A DNA stretch of 64,000 nucleotides from Mycolicibacter longobardus. GTDB taxonomy: Bacteria > Actinomycetota > Actinomycetes > Mycobacteriales > Mycobacteriaceae. Positions 8,592-17,536 of the stretch are shown one piece after another (the first letter of the stretch is position 1; every line of letters begins with the position of its first letter). The position numbers and the translations under genes are program-made. The notes under the pieces are model-generated. The model was not told the DNA's origin. It searched no databases and saw nothing but the letters and a program-made list of their open reading frames with translations. The DNA lies in NCBI RefSeq assembly GCF_002102265.1, contig NZ_LQPG01000007.1, forward strand, positions 62,001 to 126,000, in the 5' to 3' direction.

Positions 8592-10526
8592 GTGCGCAAC
8601 CGCTACGCCGGGGAACCGTTCACCACCGACGACGCCGAGATCGCCGCCGCCCTGGAACAGGTCAGCATCCCCACCCTGTTGCTGTCGTGCGTGCACATCA
8701 CCGGCGACCCCCGCTTCATCCGGGAGTTCAAACAGAACGGGATCTTCCTCAACGAGATCCAGGGGTTCATGTCCGAGGAGGACAAGGCCCGCGCCCGCGC
8801 CGAAGCACTGCCGGTGATCGTCGACTACCGCGACCGCGGCTGCCCGCAGCCCGCTCCACTGCCCGCCGAGCTGGTCAAGGAGATGCTCGATTGGGCGGCC
8901 TGCGAAACCGTGCCGGATGCCTACCTGGGCCTGCTCGCCGAAGAGCTCGACCTCTCCGGGGTCGACCCGCGCCGCCCGGATCCGCTGGACCCATCTCGCG
9001 CTGCGGAGCTGCCAGTGGTGGTGATCGGCTGCGGCGAATCGGGGGTGTTGGCCGGAGTCCGGCTGGCGCAGGCCGGCATTCCCTTCACCATCGTCGAGAA
9101 GAACCCCGGGCCTGGCGGCACCTGGTGGGAGAACCACTACCCGGGCGCTCGGGTGGACGTCGCCAACCACTTCTACTGCTACAGCTTCGAACCGAACAAC
9201 GACTGGGGACACTACTTCGCCGAGCAGCCCGAACTGCAGGAATATTTCACCAATGTGATCGCCAAACATGATCTGGGCGAACATATCCGGTGGAACACCG
9301 AAGTCACCGACACCACCTGGGAAGACGCCACCGGGACCTGGACGCTGACGGTGCGCACCGGTGACGCGGTGTCGACCATGTCGGCACGCGCGGTGATCAC
9401 CGCGGTCGGCCAGCTCAACCGGCCGCACCTACCCGACATCGACGGTGCGGACAGCTTCGCCGGGCGAGCATTTCATTCCGCGGCCTGGGACCACAACGTC
9501 GACCTGACCGGCAAGCGGGTGGCGCTGATCGGGGCGGGCGCCAGCGGATTTCAGATCGCGCCCGCGATTGCGGAAAAAGTGGAGCACCTCACGGTGTTTC
9601 AGCGCACCGCACAGTGGATGTTCCCCAACCCGATGTATCACGACGCGGTCGACGACGGGGTGCGCTGGGCGCTGCGGCACCTGCCGTTCTACGGCCGCTG
9701 GTACCGGTTCCTGCTGCTGTGGCCCGGCGCCGACAAGGGCCTGGAGGCCGCGCGGGTGGACCCGGACTACCCCGACCAGGACTACGCGGTCAGCGAGATC
9801 AACGCCCTGGCCCGGCAGATGTTCACCGGCTGGATCACCTCTCAAATAAGTGACGACGACGAGTTGCTGGCCAAGGTGTTGCCGGATTACCCGGCGACCG
9901 GAAAGCGCACCCTGCAGGACAACGGCACCTGGCTCAAGACGCTGCAACGCGACAACGTCGAACTCAACCGGACCCCGATCCGCCGGATCACGCCGCACGG
10001 TGTGGAGACCGAAGACGGCATCCACCATGACGTCGACGTGATCGTGTACGCCACCGGCTTTCGGCACACCGACGTGCTGTGGCCGATCCGGATCACCGGC
10101 CGCGACGGCACCGATCTGCACGCGATGTGGGGCAGCCGGCCGTACGCGTACCTGGGCATCACGGTGCCCGGGTTCCCGAACTTCTTCCTGCTCTACGGTC
10201 CCGGTGCGCATCTGGCGCACGGCGGCAGCCTGATCTTCAACTCCGAGTTGGAGATGCGCTACATCGACGCCTGCCTGGCCAAGCTCGCCGGCGAGCAGTT
10301 GCACTCGATCGAGCCGACCGCGCGGGCGGCCGCCGAATGGCATCGGGCCACCCAGGAGGAGATCAGAAAGACCGTCTGGGCGCACCCAGCGGTCAAGCAT
10401 TCCTACTTCAAGAACGCCGACGGGGAGATCCACACCGTGAGCCCGTGGCGGCTCGACGAGTACTGGTCGGCGGTGCGTGAACCGGACTGGTCGCAGTTCG
10501 TCATCACAGAGGGAGCGATGAGTTGA
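8592..10526 (+). CDS. Baeyer-Villiger monooxygenase, 4-hydroxyacetophenone-monooxygenase-like
   Basis: FAD- and NADPH-dependent monooxygenase inserting oxygen next to a ketone. The type I fingerprint is [11 protein letters not shown] (about residues 291-301), flanked by two Rossmann motifs, VIGCGESG (about 145) and LIGAGASG (about 312). Typical flavoprotein landmarks [11 protein letters not shown] and VIVYATGF are present. An N-terminal extension of some 130 residues before the FAD motif and a total of about 644 residues match the 4-hydroxyacetophenone monooxygenase subgroup. I prefer the GTG at 8592, which has GGAAAGGG eight bases upstream, over an in-frame start at 8511. The stop overlaps the TTG start of a short-chain dehydrogenase, so the pair is coupled: alcohol oxidation to ketone followed by ester formation is a reasonable inference. 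The substrate is unknown. Confidence 0.88.
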   Translation: MRNRYAGEPFTTDDAEIAAALEQVSIPTLLLSCVHITGDPRFIREFKQNGIFLNEIQGFMSEEDKARARAEALPVIVDYRDRGCPQPAPLPAELVKEMLDWAACETVPDAYLGLLAEELDLSGVDPRRPDPLDPSRAAELPVVVIGCGESGVLAGVRLAQAGIPFTIVEKNPGPGGTWWENHYPGARVDVANHFYCYSFEPNNDWGHYFAEQPELQEYFTNVIAKHDLGEHIRWNTEVTDTTWEDATGTWTLTVRTGDAVSTMSARAVITAVGQLNRPHLPDIDGADSFAGRAFHSAAWDHNVDLTGKRVALIGAGASGFQIAPAIAEKVEHLTVFQRTAQWMFPNPMYHDAVDDGVRWALRHLPFYGRWYRFLLLWPGADKGLEAARVDPDYPDQDYAVSEINALARQMFTGWITSQISDDDELLAKVLPDYPATGKRTLQDNGTWLKTLQRDNVELNRTPIRRITPHGVETEDGIHHDVDVIVYATGFRHTDVLWPIRITGRDGTDLHAMWGSRPYAYLGITVPGFPNFFLLYGPGAHLAHGGSLIFNSELEMRYIDACLAKLAGEQLHSIEPTARAAAEWHRATQEEIRKTVWAHPAVKHSYFKNADGEIHTVSPWRLDEYWSAVREPDWSQFVITEGAMS

Positions 10527-11260
10527 GTGGAGTAGTCGTCACCGGTGCGGCATCGGGAATCGGCCGGGCCTGCGCTGAGGCCCTGATCGCCGACGGACGC
10601 CGAGTTGCGTTGTGGGACATCGCCCCGGCGGTCCAAGAAGTGGCTGACGGTCTGGGGATGCCCGGAGCGGTGGTCGACGTCTGTGACGACGCCAGCATGC
10701 CGGTCGCCGTCGCCGCCGCCGCCGAGGCGCTCGACGGAATCGACGGGCTGGTGCACGCGGCCGGGCGGGTGCTGCCCGAACCGGTGGGCGCCTACACCGG
10801 CGAATCCTGGGACGCCGTCATGGATGTCAACCTGCGTGCCCAGGCGATGCTGGTGCAGCTCATGCTGCCGCACCTGGAGGCCGTCGCCCGGGCCGGCGGT
10901 GGCCCGGCGGTGGTCGGCATCTCCAGCATCGAGGGGCTGACCGCGAACCCGTTCATCCCGGCCTACTGCGCCTCCAAGGCCGGACTGCTGGGGTTGACCC
11001 GGTCGATGGCAGCGCAGCTGGGCCCGGCCGGAATCCGGGTCAACGCGGTGTGTCCGGGATTCATCGAAACCCCGATGCTGCAGATCGCGCTCGACGTCGA
11101 AGAGGTCGCGGCCGGTTTCGTGGCCGCCGCACCGCTGGGGCGCATCGGGCAACCGGCGGAGGTCGCCCAGGCGGTGGCGTTCTTGATGTCGCCGCGGGCC
11201 TCGTTCATCACCGGCACCCAGATCGTCGTCGACGGTGGAGTCACTGCCCGGCATCCGTGA
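10523..11260 (+). CDS. short-chain dehydrogenase/reductase coupled to the Baeyer-Villiger monooxygenase
   Basis: NAD(P)-dependent oxidoreductase of the classical SDR family, 245 residues. The cofactor motif TGAASGIG is at residues 7-14, NGAG-region equivalents VHAAGR are central, and the catalytic YCASK follows SSIEG at about residue 150. PGFIETPM and the C-terminal [12 protein letters not shown] are typical. The start is TTG in TTGA, overlapping the monooxygenase stop, with AGGGAG eight bases upstream. It probably interconverts the alcohol and ketone forms of the monooxygenase substrate; this is inferred from gene coupling only. Confidence 0.88.
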   Translation: MSGVVVTGAASGIGRACAEALIADGRRVALWDIAPAVQEVADGLGMPGAVVDVCDDASMPVAVAAAAEALDGIDGLVHAAGRVLPEPVGAYTGESWDAVMDVNLRAQAMLVQLMLPHLEAVARAGGGPAVVGISSIEGLTANPFIPAYCASKAGLLGLTRSMAAQLGPAGIRVNAVCPGFIETPMLQIALDVEEVAAGFVAAAPLGRIGQPAEVAQAVAFLMSPRASFITGTQIVVDGGVTARHP

Positions 11261-11307
11261 ACACGCGCGCCGGAGAACCCAGTTGTCACTGTGTGCTGGC
11301 CGTGAGC

Positions 11308-11353
11308 GGGAATTTCACGACGCAACACGCCGTTGTCACGTCGCCGAATTCCC
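11308..11353. terminator. hairpin downstream of the SDR gene
   Basis: GGGAATTTCACGACG at 11308-11322 pairs, with three central mismatches, with CGTCGCCGAATTCCC at 11339-11353. It lies about 50 bp after the SDR stop. A similar hairpin follows the LLM gene at 57897-57942. Confidence 0.5.
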
Positions 11354-11413
11354 CCTGAGCACCTATTTTTCATCCCGCTGCCGGCGCCGCCTCGACGCCT
11401 TAGCATCGTTGAG

Positions 11414-11770
11414 ATGCCCGAGAGCTACCCACCGCCGAAGCCGCCGATCTCGCGGGCGGATCTCGCCGGGTCTCTGATAGCACTGGCCCTCACCGTCGTC
11501 GGGGGTGGTGCGGCTGCGGTTCTGGGGCTGCTCATGATGGCCTTCACCGACAACTGCCCGGCTGCGACCTGCAATATCAACGCAGGCGTCGCGGCGATCA
11601 TGGCCGGATTCGCAGCTGCCGCTTTGATCGGCACGGTCGGAACGGTCTTGACCATCGTGCGACTGGTGCAGCGAAACCCGGCGTGGCCGTTCGCCGTATC
11701 GACCATGGTGCTGACCGCGGCGGCGTGCGCTGCCGGCATCGGCGGCTATCTCGTCGCGGTTGGCGGCTGA
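11414..11770 (+). CDS. small multi-spanning membrane protein of unknown function
   Basis: 118 residues from the ATG at 11414. A Pro-rich N-terminus (PESYPPPKPP) is followed by about three hydrophobic segments: LAGSLIALALTVVGGGAAAVLG, AGVAAIMAGFAAAALIGTV and a C-terminal VSTMVLTAAACAAGIGGYL. Two cysteines in the first extracellular-type loop (DNCPAATCN) could form a disulfide. Such small mycobacterial membrane proteins are common, and I recognise no family. It converges on the secreted protein at 11781-12341, with 10 bp between the stops. Confidence 0.6.
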   Translation: MPESYPPPKPPISRADLAGSLIALALTVVGGGAAAVLGLLMMAFTDNCPAATCNINAGVAAIMAGFAAAALIGTVGTVLTIVRLVQRNPAWPFAVSTMVLTAAACAAGIGGYLVAVGG

Positions 11771-11780
11771 CTCAGAGGCG

Positions 11781-12341
11781 TCAGAAAACTTGGCTCTGAG
11801 GTGCCGAGATGACGAACCCGTGCGTGACCGCCGAGCCGCCGCGCTTGGGGCTGATCTCGCGCGCAGCCTTGAGCACACAGACCAGGTCGGTGCCCGGCGG
11901 CACCCCGCAGATCAGCGATTCGGTGGGCGAGAAGTCCCAGAACACGATCTTGTGACCGACTCCCAAAGCTGTCATGGGAACCCGTTCGGGGTCGCCGCGC
12001 AACCCTTCCGACGCCGTGGGCAGAAACAGTGCCGGACCGTCGCCCTGGGCGTAGACCGCCGCGAGGCTCACGCTGCGGGTGCCCGGTGGCGAGCCGGGAA
12101 AGTTCCCCTGGCAGACCACATTATGGGTCACTTTCCCGTGACTCTTTCGACAGACCAGACCCGTGGGCGTGGTGAACACCAGGTCCGGGATCCCGGTGAG
12201 ATCGGCGGAGCTGGCGGGCAGCGGTCCGCTGTCGTCGATGAGCGGAACGAGGTCGGGAACCTCGGGCGCCGCAACGGCATTGGGCACCGGTGCCAGCACA
12301 GCCATCGCGGCGCAGACCACCGCCAGTAAACGTCTCGACAC
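11781..12341 (-). CDS. small secreted protein downstream of glmS
   Basis: 186 residues with a clear Sec signal peptide (RRLLAVVCAAMAVLAPVPNAVA, cleavage predicted near AVAAPEV). The mature part has four cysteines (LVCRKS, NVVCQG, LICGVP, LVCVLK), consistent with an exported, disulfide-bonded protein. The GTG start at 12341 has a GGGAG leader. Only 15 bp separate it from the glmS stop, so it is likely the distal gene of a glmS transcript. I do not recognise a characterised family. Confidence 0.7.
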   Translation of the reverse strand: MSRRLLAVVCAAMAVLAPVPNAVAAPEVPDLVPLIDDSGPLPASSADLTGIPDLVFTTPTGLVCRKSHGKVTHNVVCQGNFPGSPPGTRSVSLAAVYAQGDGPALFLPTASEGLRGDPERVPMTALGVGHKIVFWDFSPTESLICGVPPGTDLVCVLKAAREISPKRGGSAVTHGFVISAPQSQVF

Positions 12342-12356
12342 TGAAAAAGACTCCCG

Positions 12357-14225
12357 CTACTCGACGGTGACCGACTTGGCCAGATTACGCGGCTTGTCGA
12401 CGTCATAGCCGCGGGCCTGCGCGACCCCCGCGGCAAACACCTGCAGCGGGATGGTCGACAGCAACGGCTGGTAAAGCGTTGGCACCGCGGGAATTTCGAT
12501 CAGGTGGTCGGCGTAGGGGCGCACCGTGTCGTCGCCCTCCTCGGCGATCACGATGGTGATGGCGCCGCGGGCCTGGATCTCACGAATGTTGGAGAGCAGC
12601 TTGGAGTGCAGCGTCGCCGCGTTCTTGGGCGAGGGCATCACGACGATCACCGGCAGGTCGTCCTCGATCAAGGCGATCGGGCCGTGCTTGAGCTCGCCGG
12701 CGGCGAAGCCCTCGGCGTGCATGTAGGCCAGTTCCTTGAGCTTGAGCGCGCCTTCCAGCGCCACCGGATAGCCGACATGGCGGCCGAGAAAGAGCACAGC
12801 ACTCGACTTGGCGAACTGCCGCGCCAGCTCGGCCACCGGTTCGATGCCTTCCAGCACCCGCGTGACCAGGTCGGGCATCGCCTCCAGCTGCCGGTATTCC
12901 TGCTCGACCTCGTCGGGGTACTTGGTCCCCCGGGCCTGTGCCAGCGCCAGACCGACCAGGTAGTTCGCGGTGATCTGCGCCAGGAACGTCTTCGTCGACG
13001 CGACACCGATCTCAGGCCCGGCCCGGGTGTAGAGCACCGCGTCACACTCGCGCGGGATCTGCGAGCCGTTGGTGTTGCAGACCGCGAGCACCTTGGCCTT
13101 CTGCTCCTTGGCGTGCCGGACAGCCTCCAGGGTGTCGGCGGTCTCACCGGACTGGCTGATCGCCACCACCAGCGTGCTGCGGTCCAGCACCGGGTCGCGG
13201 TAGCGGAACTCACTGGCCAGCTCGACCTCCACCGGCAGCCGCGTCCAATGCTCGATCGCGTACTTGGCCAACAACCCGGAGTGGTAGGCGGTGCCGCAGG
13301 CCACCACGAACACCTTGTCGATCTCGCGCAGCTCCTGGTCGCTCAGGCGCTGCTCGTCGAGCACGATCCGGCCGTCCTCGAAGTGCCCGAGCAGGGTCTC
13401 GGCCACGGCGGTGGGCTGCTCGGCGATCTCCTTGAGCATGAAGTACTCGTAGCCGCCCTTCTCGGCGGCAGACAGATCCCAATCGATGTGAAAACGCCGG
13501 GCGTTGGCAGCGTCGTCGCGACCGTGAAAGTCGGTGATGCGGTAGTCATCCGCGGTGATCACCACCGCCTGGTCCTGACCGAGTTCCACCGCTTCGCGGG
13601 TGAAGGGAATGAACGCCGCCACATCCGAGCCCAGGAACATCTCGCCGTCGCCGATGCCGACCACCAGCGGGGTGGACCGTCGCGCGGCCACGATCGTGCC
13701 CGGCTCGTCGGCGTGGGCGAACACCACGGTGAAGTGGCCCTCCAGCCGGCGCAGCACCGCCAGCGCCGAAGCCACGAAGTCCCCGGCGGTGTCCCCGTGC
13801 CGGTACTGACGGGCCAGCAGGTGAACGGTCACCTCACTGTCGGTCTCGCTGGTGAACTCCACCCCCTCGCGCTCCAACTCGTCACGCAGGGTGGCGAAGT
13901 TCTCGATGATGCCGTTGTGCACCACGGCGAACTTGGAGGTCGCGTCCCGGTGCGGGTGGGCGTTGCGGTCGGTGGGGCGGCCGTGGGTGGCCCAGCGGGT
14001 GTGGCCCAGTCCGGTTCCCCCGACCAGCAGAGCGGGATCGGTGTCGGCCAGCGCGGCTTCCAGGTTGGCCAGCCGGCCGGCGCGGCGCCGGATGGTCAGC
14101 TGCCCGATCCCGTCGACGACCGCGATTCCCGCGGAGTCGTAGCCGCGGTATTCCATGCGGCGCAGCGCCTCAACGACGACGTCGCGCGCAGGCCGCTGCC
14201 CGACGTAGCCGACGATTCCGCACAT
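12357..14225 (-). CDS. glmS: glutamine-fructose-6-phosphate aminotransferase (isomerizing)
   Basis: Makes glucosamine-6-phosphate from fructose-6-phosphate and glutamine, the first step toward UDP-GlcNAc for peptidoglycan. The 622-residue protein begins MCGIVGYVG, where Cys2 becomes the N-terminal nucleophile of the glutaminase domain. It continues with EYRGYDSAGIA, and carries two SIS sugar-isomerase domains with SQSGETADT and the C-terminal KSVTVE. The N-terminal GLGHTRWATHG motif is intact. glmM, two steps later in the same pathway, lies at 36.0-37.4 kb. Start ATG at 14225. A 20-kb accessory island begins just upstream of it. Confidence 0.97.
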   Translation of the reverse strand: MCGIVGYVGQRPARDVVVEALRRMEYRGYDSAGIAVVDGIGQLTIRRRAGRLANLEAALADTDPALLVGGTGLGHTRWATHGRPTDRNAHPHRDATSKFAVVHNGIIENFATLRDELEREGVEFTSETDSEVTVHLLARQYRHGDTAGDFVASALAVLRRLEGHFTVVFAHADEPGTIVAARRSTPLVVGIGDGEMFLGSDVAAFIPFTREAVELGQDQAVVITADDYRITDFHGRDDAANARRFHIDWDLSAAEKGGYEYFMLKEIAEQPTAVAETLLGHFEDGRIVLDEQRLSDQELREIDKVFVVACGTAYHSGLLAKYAIEHWTRLPVEVELASEFRYRDPVLDRSTLVVAISQSGETADTLEAVRHAKEQKAKVLAVCNTNGSQIPRECDAVLYTRAGPEIGVASTKTFLAQITANYLVGLALAQARGTKYPDEVEQEYRQLEAMPDLVTRVLEGIEPVAELARQFAKSSAVLFLGRHVGYPVALEGALKLKELAYMHAEGFAAGELKHGPIALIEDDLPVIVVMPSPKNAATLHSKLLSNIREIQARGAITIVIAEEGDDTVRPYADHLIEIPAVPTLYQPLLSTIPLQVFAAGVAQARGYDVDKPRNLAKSVTVE

Positions 14226-14288
14226 AGCTGTTCAGGGTAGTGCACCGCTGGGCAGCCCCGAGCAATCGTGCAGGTCAGCCGCCGGTTG

Positions 14289-15383
14289 CTACGACGCGCC
14301 GCCGAACAGGTCGCCCAGCAGGCCACCGAAGTCGAAGTCGGCGGCCGCCGCAGGATCTGGGACAACGTCGTCAGGACCGTCGAAGTCCAGGTCTCCGGTG
14401 AGGAACTCCGCGATCGCCTGCTGCAGGCCGGCCATGGCGCCGGCGAGCCCGACCCCGTGGGGGAGGAAGGGCAGTTCCAGCGTGAGCGGGTCAGTGATAC
14501 CCAAGGTGAGGCCGAGTGCGTTGAAGATCGAGCCACCACCGGGGACGGCGTCACCGAAGAACATGGTGTCGCCCGGATCGGCGCCCACCAGCCCCGGGGT
14601 CAGCATCCCGCCGAAGGCAAAGCTCAGGGAGGTGATCTCGGTACCCTCCGGCAGCGGCAGCATGCCGGAATCGGCGAGGGCCGGGAGCAGCGCGTCAAGG
14701 TTGAGCGTGGCACCGTTGAGTAGGCCGTTGAACATGTTCGCCGGGATGTTTACCAGCTCCTGCAGGGCCGCGTCGGTGTCCGGGGTTTCGCCGGTCAGAG
14801 CGGCGCTGATGGCTTCGACGCTGTTGAACAGGGCCACCCACGGGGCGATGGACGGACCCAGAGCACCGATCAGCACACCGGCCAGCGGCGACGACAAGAA
14901 GTTGATGATGTCCGGAATCGGTTCCGGGAGGGTCGGGAACAGGTCGGGGGCAAGGGGGGCGGCCTGATTGGTCAGAATCGCAAACAGCAGCGCGTGGGTG
15001 GCATCCGTGGCGGCGTCAGCCTCTGGGCCGGCCCCGTTCAACGTCCACTCGGTGAGCGGGTTGATGAACGTCTTCTGGTCGCCGTCGAGGAACGTCAGGG
15101 CGGCACCGAGCTGCGCAAAGTCCAGGTCGGCCAGGTCAGCGTTGCTGAGCGCCTCGCTCAAAGCCTCGTTGGCATCCTGCATCGCGGTCTGCAGGGCGTC
15201 GAAGTTCGCTTCAGCGGTATTGAAGGCCTCGGTCCAGGCGCCCGTGAAATCGATGGCGGTCAACGCGACATCGTGGACGACATGGGCTTCCAGCACCGGC
15301 GTGGCCACCGGCGTGACAGCGATCAGGCCGGCACCCACCAACGCGACGCCGGCGGTGGCAAAGGGACGCAGGGTCGGATTCAT
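14289..15383 (-). CDS. exported porin-like protein 1 (mycobacterial LRPxxTAG family, subfamily A)
   Basis: 364 residues starting MNPTLRPFATAGVALVGAG; the hydrophobic stretch looks like a signal peptide or membrane anchor. It shares a conserved core with three paralogues at 21.9, 23.4 and 29.7 kb: SPLAGVLIGALGPSIAPW, NGATLNLD, SLAFGG-type strands and GGSIFNALG. It is closest to the 23.4-kb copy, sharing the AWTEAFNTAEANFDALQTA and FLDGDQKTFINPL region (subfamily A). From memory such proteins are sometimes annotated as GjpA-like outer-membrane porins, but I cannot confirm pore function. The C-terminus is acidic and ends in GGLLGDLFGGAS. TTGAGGAG precedes the ATG. It is divergent from the acyl-AMP ligase at 15692. 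Confidence 0.65.
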   Translation of the reverse strand: MNPTLRPFATAGVALVGAGLIAVTPVATPVLEAHVVHDVALTAIDFTGAWTEAFNTAEANFDALQTAMQDANEALSEALSNADLADLDFAQLGAALTFLDGDQKTFINPLTEWTLNGAGPEADAATDATHALLFAILTNQAAPLAPDLFPTLPEPIPDIINFLSSPLAGVLIGALGPSIAPWVALFNSVEAISAALTGETPDTDAALQELVNIPANMFNGLLNGATLNLDALLPALADSGMLPLPEGTEITSLSFAFGGMLTPGLVGADPGDTMFFGDAVPGGGSIFNALGLTLGITDPLTLELPFLPHGVGLAGAMAGLQQAIAEFLTGDLDFDGPDDVVPDPAAAADFDFGGLLGDLFGGAS

Positions 15384-15691
15384 CTGAGCAGCTCCTCAAT
15401 GTCCGGTGCCGCGGCTGCGGCCTCAACTGAGTGTGAGGAAGATCATAACTAATAAACAGCTGTGGTACCAGGGGTAGACTCCCAGGATTTACGGCACTTT
15501 TGTCGACCTTTCGGCGACATCTGTAGACTTTCGGGCACGTCAGGAGCGATCGACGGCACTCGGGGTTTCTTGGCGTACTGCCAGCACGTTGGGGCCAACC
15601 CAGCTCCGCCGCGGCCCGCAGCGGTTATGTTGGGAATCCGCGCGGAGACCCGCGGCCGGGGTCGGCCAGAAACGACGGTCTAGGTGACGAC
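15384..15691. promoter_or_regulatory. 308-bp divergent intergenic region between porin-like 1 and acyl-AMP ligase 1
   Basis: No credible ORF. It should hold both promoters of the divergent pair. It contains an AT-richer patch near 15440-15500 (ATAACTAATAAACAG) and two similar pieces, GTCGACCTTTCGGCGAC and GTAGACTTTCGGGCAC, spaced by about 17 bp near 15500-15540, which could be a regulator's direct repeat. A weak AGGTG Shine-Dalgarno lies five bases before the ligase ATG. Confidence 0.4.
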
Positions 15692-17521
15692 ATGCCAGAG
15701 GACAACCCAGCCACCGCACGCACCCTGGTGGAACTGCTACGTCTGCAGGCTGACCGCCACCGGGACAAAGTCGCGTTCATCTTCGCCCCCGACGGCGCCC
15801 ACGAGAAGAGTCGGCTGACCTACGCCGAACTCGACCGCAGCGCGCGGGCGATCGCCGCCGGTCTGCAAGACCAGGGGGCGGCAGGCCGCCGGGTGCTGGT
15901 GGTCTGCCGGCCAGGACTCGACAGTGTCGCCGCCTACTTCGGCTGCCTCTACGCCGGCGCAGTGGCCGTGCCGGTGCAGGATCGGCTCGCGCGGCTGACG
16001 CTCCTCGCCCCCGACGCCCGAGCCGGCTTCGCCCTGGCCGACTCCGCGACGCAGGACAAAATCAGGGCCAAGGTCGACGGTCTGACCAAACGGCCGCTGC
16101 GATGGCTGGCCCCGGATGCACCCGGCGCGGATCCGGACAGCTGGGTGCCGCCGGACATCGACGCCGACACCACGGCCACGCTGCAGTACACCTCGGGCTC
16201 CACCAGGGCACCCAAGGGCGTCGTCGTGACGCACGGCAACCTGCTGGCCAACCTCGCCGCGATCCGCGAGGCGTGGCGCGGCGACGAACAGGCGGTCACC
16301 GTGTACTGGCTGCCGCAGCACCACGACATGGGACTGATCGGCGGCATCCTGGAAATGGTCTACGTCGGTTGCACCACCGTGCTGATGTCACCGGCGGCGT
16401 TCATCGTCCGTCCGATGCAGTGGCTGGAGGCCATGTCCCGGTACCGCGCCACGGGGACCACCGCACCCAACTTCGCCTACCAGCTCTGCGTCGAACGCAG
16501 CACCCCCGAGGAACGCGCGGCACTGGATCTGTCGCACTGGTCGACCGCGATGAACGGTGCCGAGCCTGTGCAGGCCAGCACCCTGCGCGCCTTCGCCGAG
16601 GCCTTCGCACCGGCCGGTTTCCGGCCGGAAGCATTCCTGCCGGTGTACGGCCTGGCCGAGGCCACCCTGCTGGTCTCCGGCGGATCGGATGCCGCCGCAC
16701 CGGCGGTACGCCGCATCGACCGGAACGCGCTGGGCGAAGATCGCGTCGTCGAGGTCCCCGATGCCGCCGACGATGATCCCGGCGTGGTGGAACTGGTGGG
16801 TTGCGGCCGTCCCCGGGGCGATCAGCGGATCGTGATCGTCGATCCGGAGACGCGTCGGCGCCGCGGCCCGGACCAGGTCGGTGAGATCTGGATCTCCGGG
16901 CCGTGCGTCGCCCACGGTTACCGAGGAAAACCGGAGGATACCGAGCAGACGTTCGGGGCGTATCTGGCCGACACCGGGGAAGGCCCGTTCCTGCGCACCG
17001 GAGATCTGGGCTTCCTGCGAGGCGGTGAGGTGTTCATCACCGGACGCTGCAAGGACCTGATCATTCTCCGCGGCAACAACTACTACCCCAACGACATCGA
17101 GAAGACGGTGCAGGGCAGCCATCGGGCACTGCTGTCCGGCCGCGGCGCAGCCTTCTCGGTGGCCCCGAATCCGGGTTCCGGCGAACAACTCGTGGTGGTG
17201 CAGGAAGTGAGCCCGGCCGGCGACCCCGCGACGCTCACCGAGGTGCTGGAGGCGATCAAGGCGGCGATCGCCCGTTACCACGGAATCGGAGCCCATGCCC
17301 TGGTCCTGGTCGAGCCGGGCTCGATCCCGACCACGTCGAGCGGCAAGATCCAGCGGCTGGCCGCCCGGCAGCGATTCCTCGACGGCGGTTTCGCCGCACT
17401 GGCCGAATGGCGAACGGCGGACTCCGGAACCGGTGCGGGTGAACCCACCACGGCGGAACGGACCGCCGAGGCGGCACGGCGGGCGGTGGCTGCGCAGTAC
17501 TGGAAATCGCAGCGGGACTGA
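15692..17521 (+). CDS. fatty-acyl-AMP ligase 1 (FAAL, FadD family)
   Basis: Adenylate-forming enzyme that activates fatty acids as acyl-AMP, normally for transfer to an acyl carrier protein rather than CoA. The 609-residue protein shows P-loop YTSGSTRAPKGVVVTHGN, MNGAEPV, YGLAEATL, FLRTGDLGFL, GRCKDLIILRGNNYYPNDIE and the C-terminal catalytic lysine in IPTTSSGKIQR. The overall pattern is FAAL-type, not acyl-CoA synthetase. No polyketide synthase, ACP or MmpL lies nearby, so its partner is missing from the window. Two paralogues at 24.9 and 32.2 kb share the same order of motifs. It is followed 16 bp later by an alpha/beta hydrolase, probably in one operon. Confidence 0.9.
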   Translation: MPEDNPATARTLVELLRLQADRHRDKVAFIFAPDGAHEKSRLTYAELDRSARAIAAGLQDQGAAGRRVLVVCRPGLDSVAAYFGCLYAGAVAVPVQDRLARLTLLAPDARAGFALADSATQDKIRAKVDGLTKRPLRWLAPDAPGADPDSWVPPDIDADTTATLQYTSGSTRAPKGVVVTHGNLLANLAAIREAWRGDEQAVTVYWLPQHHDMGLIGGILEMVYVGCTTVLMSPAAFIVRPMQWLEAMSRYRATGTTAPNFAYQLCVERSTPEERAALDLSHWSTAMNGAEPVQASTLRAFAEAFAPAGFRPEAFLPVYGLAEATLLVSGGSDAAAPAVRRIDRNALGEDRVVEVPDAADDDPGVVELVGCGRPRGDQRIVIVDPETRRRRGPDQVGEIWISGPCVAHGYRGKPEDTEQTFGAYLADTGEGPFLRTGDLGFLRGGEVFITGRCKDLIILRGNNYYPNDIEKTVQGSHRALLSGRGAAFSVAPNPGSGEQLVVVQEVSPAGDPATLTEVLEAIKAAIARYHGIGAHALVLVEPGSIPTTSSGKIQRLAARQRFLDGGFAALAEWRTADSGTGAGEPTTAERTAEAARRAVAAQYWKSQRD

Positions 17522-17536
17522 CCGCTCAACCTCGAC

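Noticed and set aside
12504..14240. 578-codon plus-strand frame opposite glmS, and similar ones opposite gadB, alr and glmM
   Set aside because: Antisense shadows of well-recognised genes in high-GC DNA.
15692..17521. Annotation of the FadD-like proteins as acyl-CoA synthetases
   Set aside because: The motif pattern (GRCKDLIILxGNxYYPNDIE, YGLAEATL and overall length) is that of acyl-AMP ligases; alignment of the FAAL insertion would settle it.
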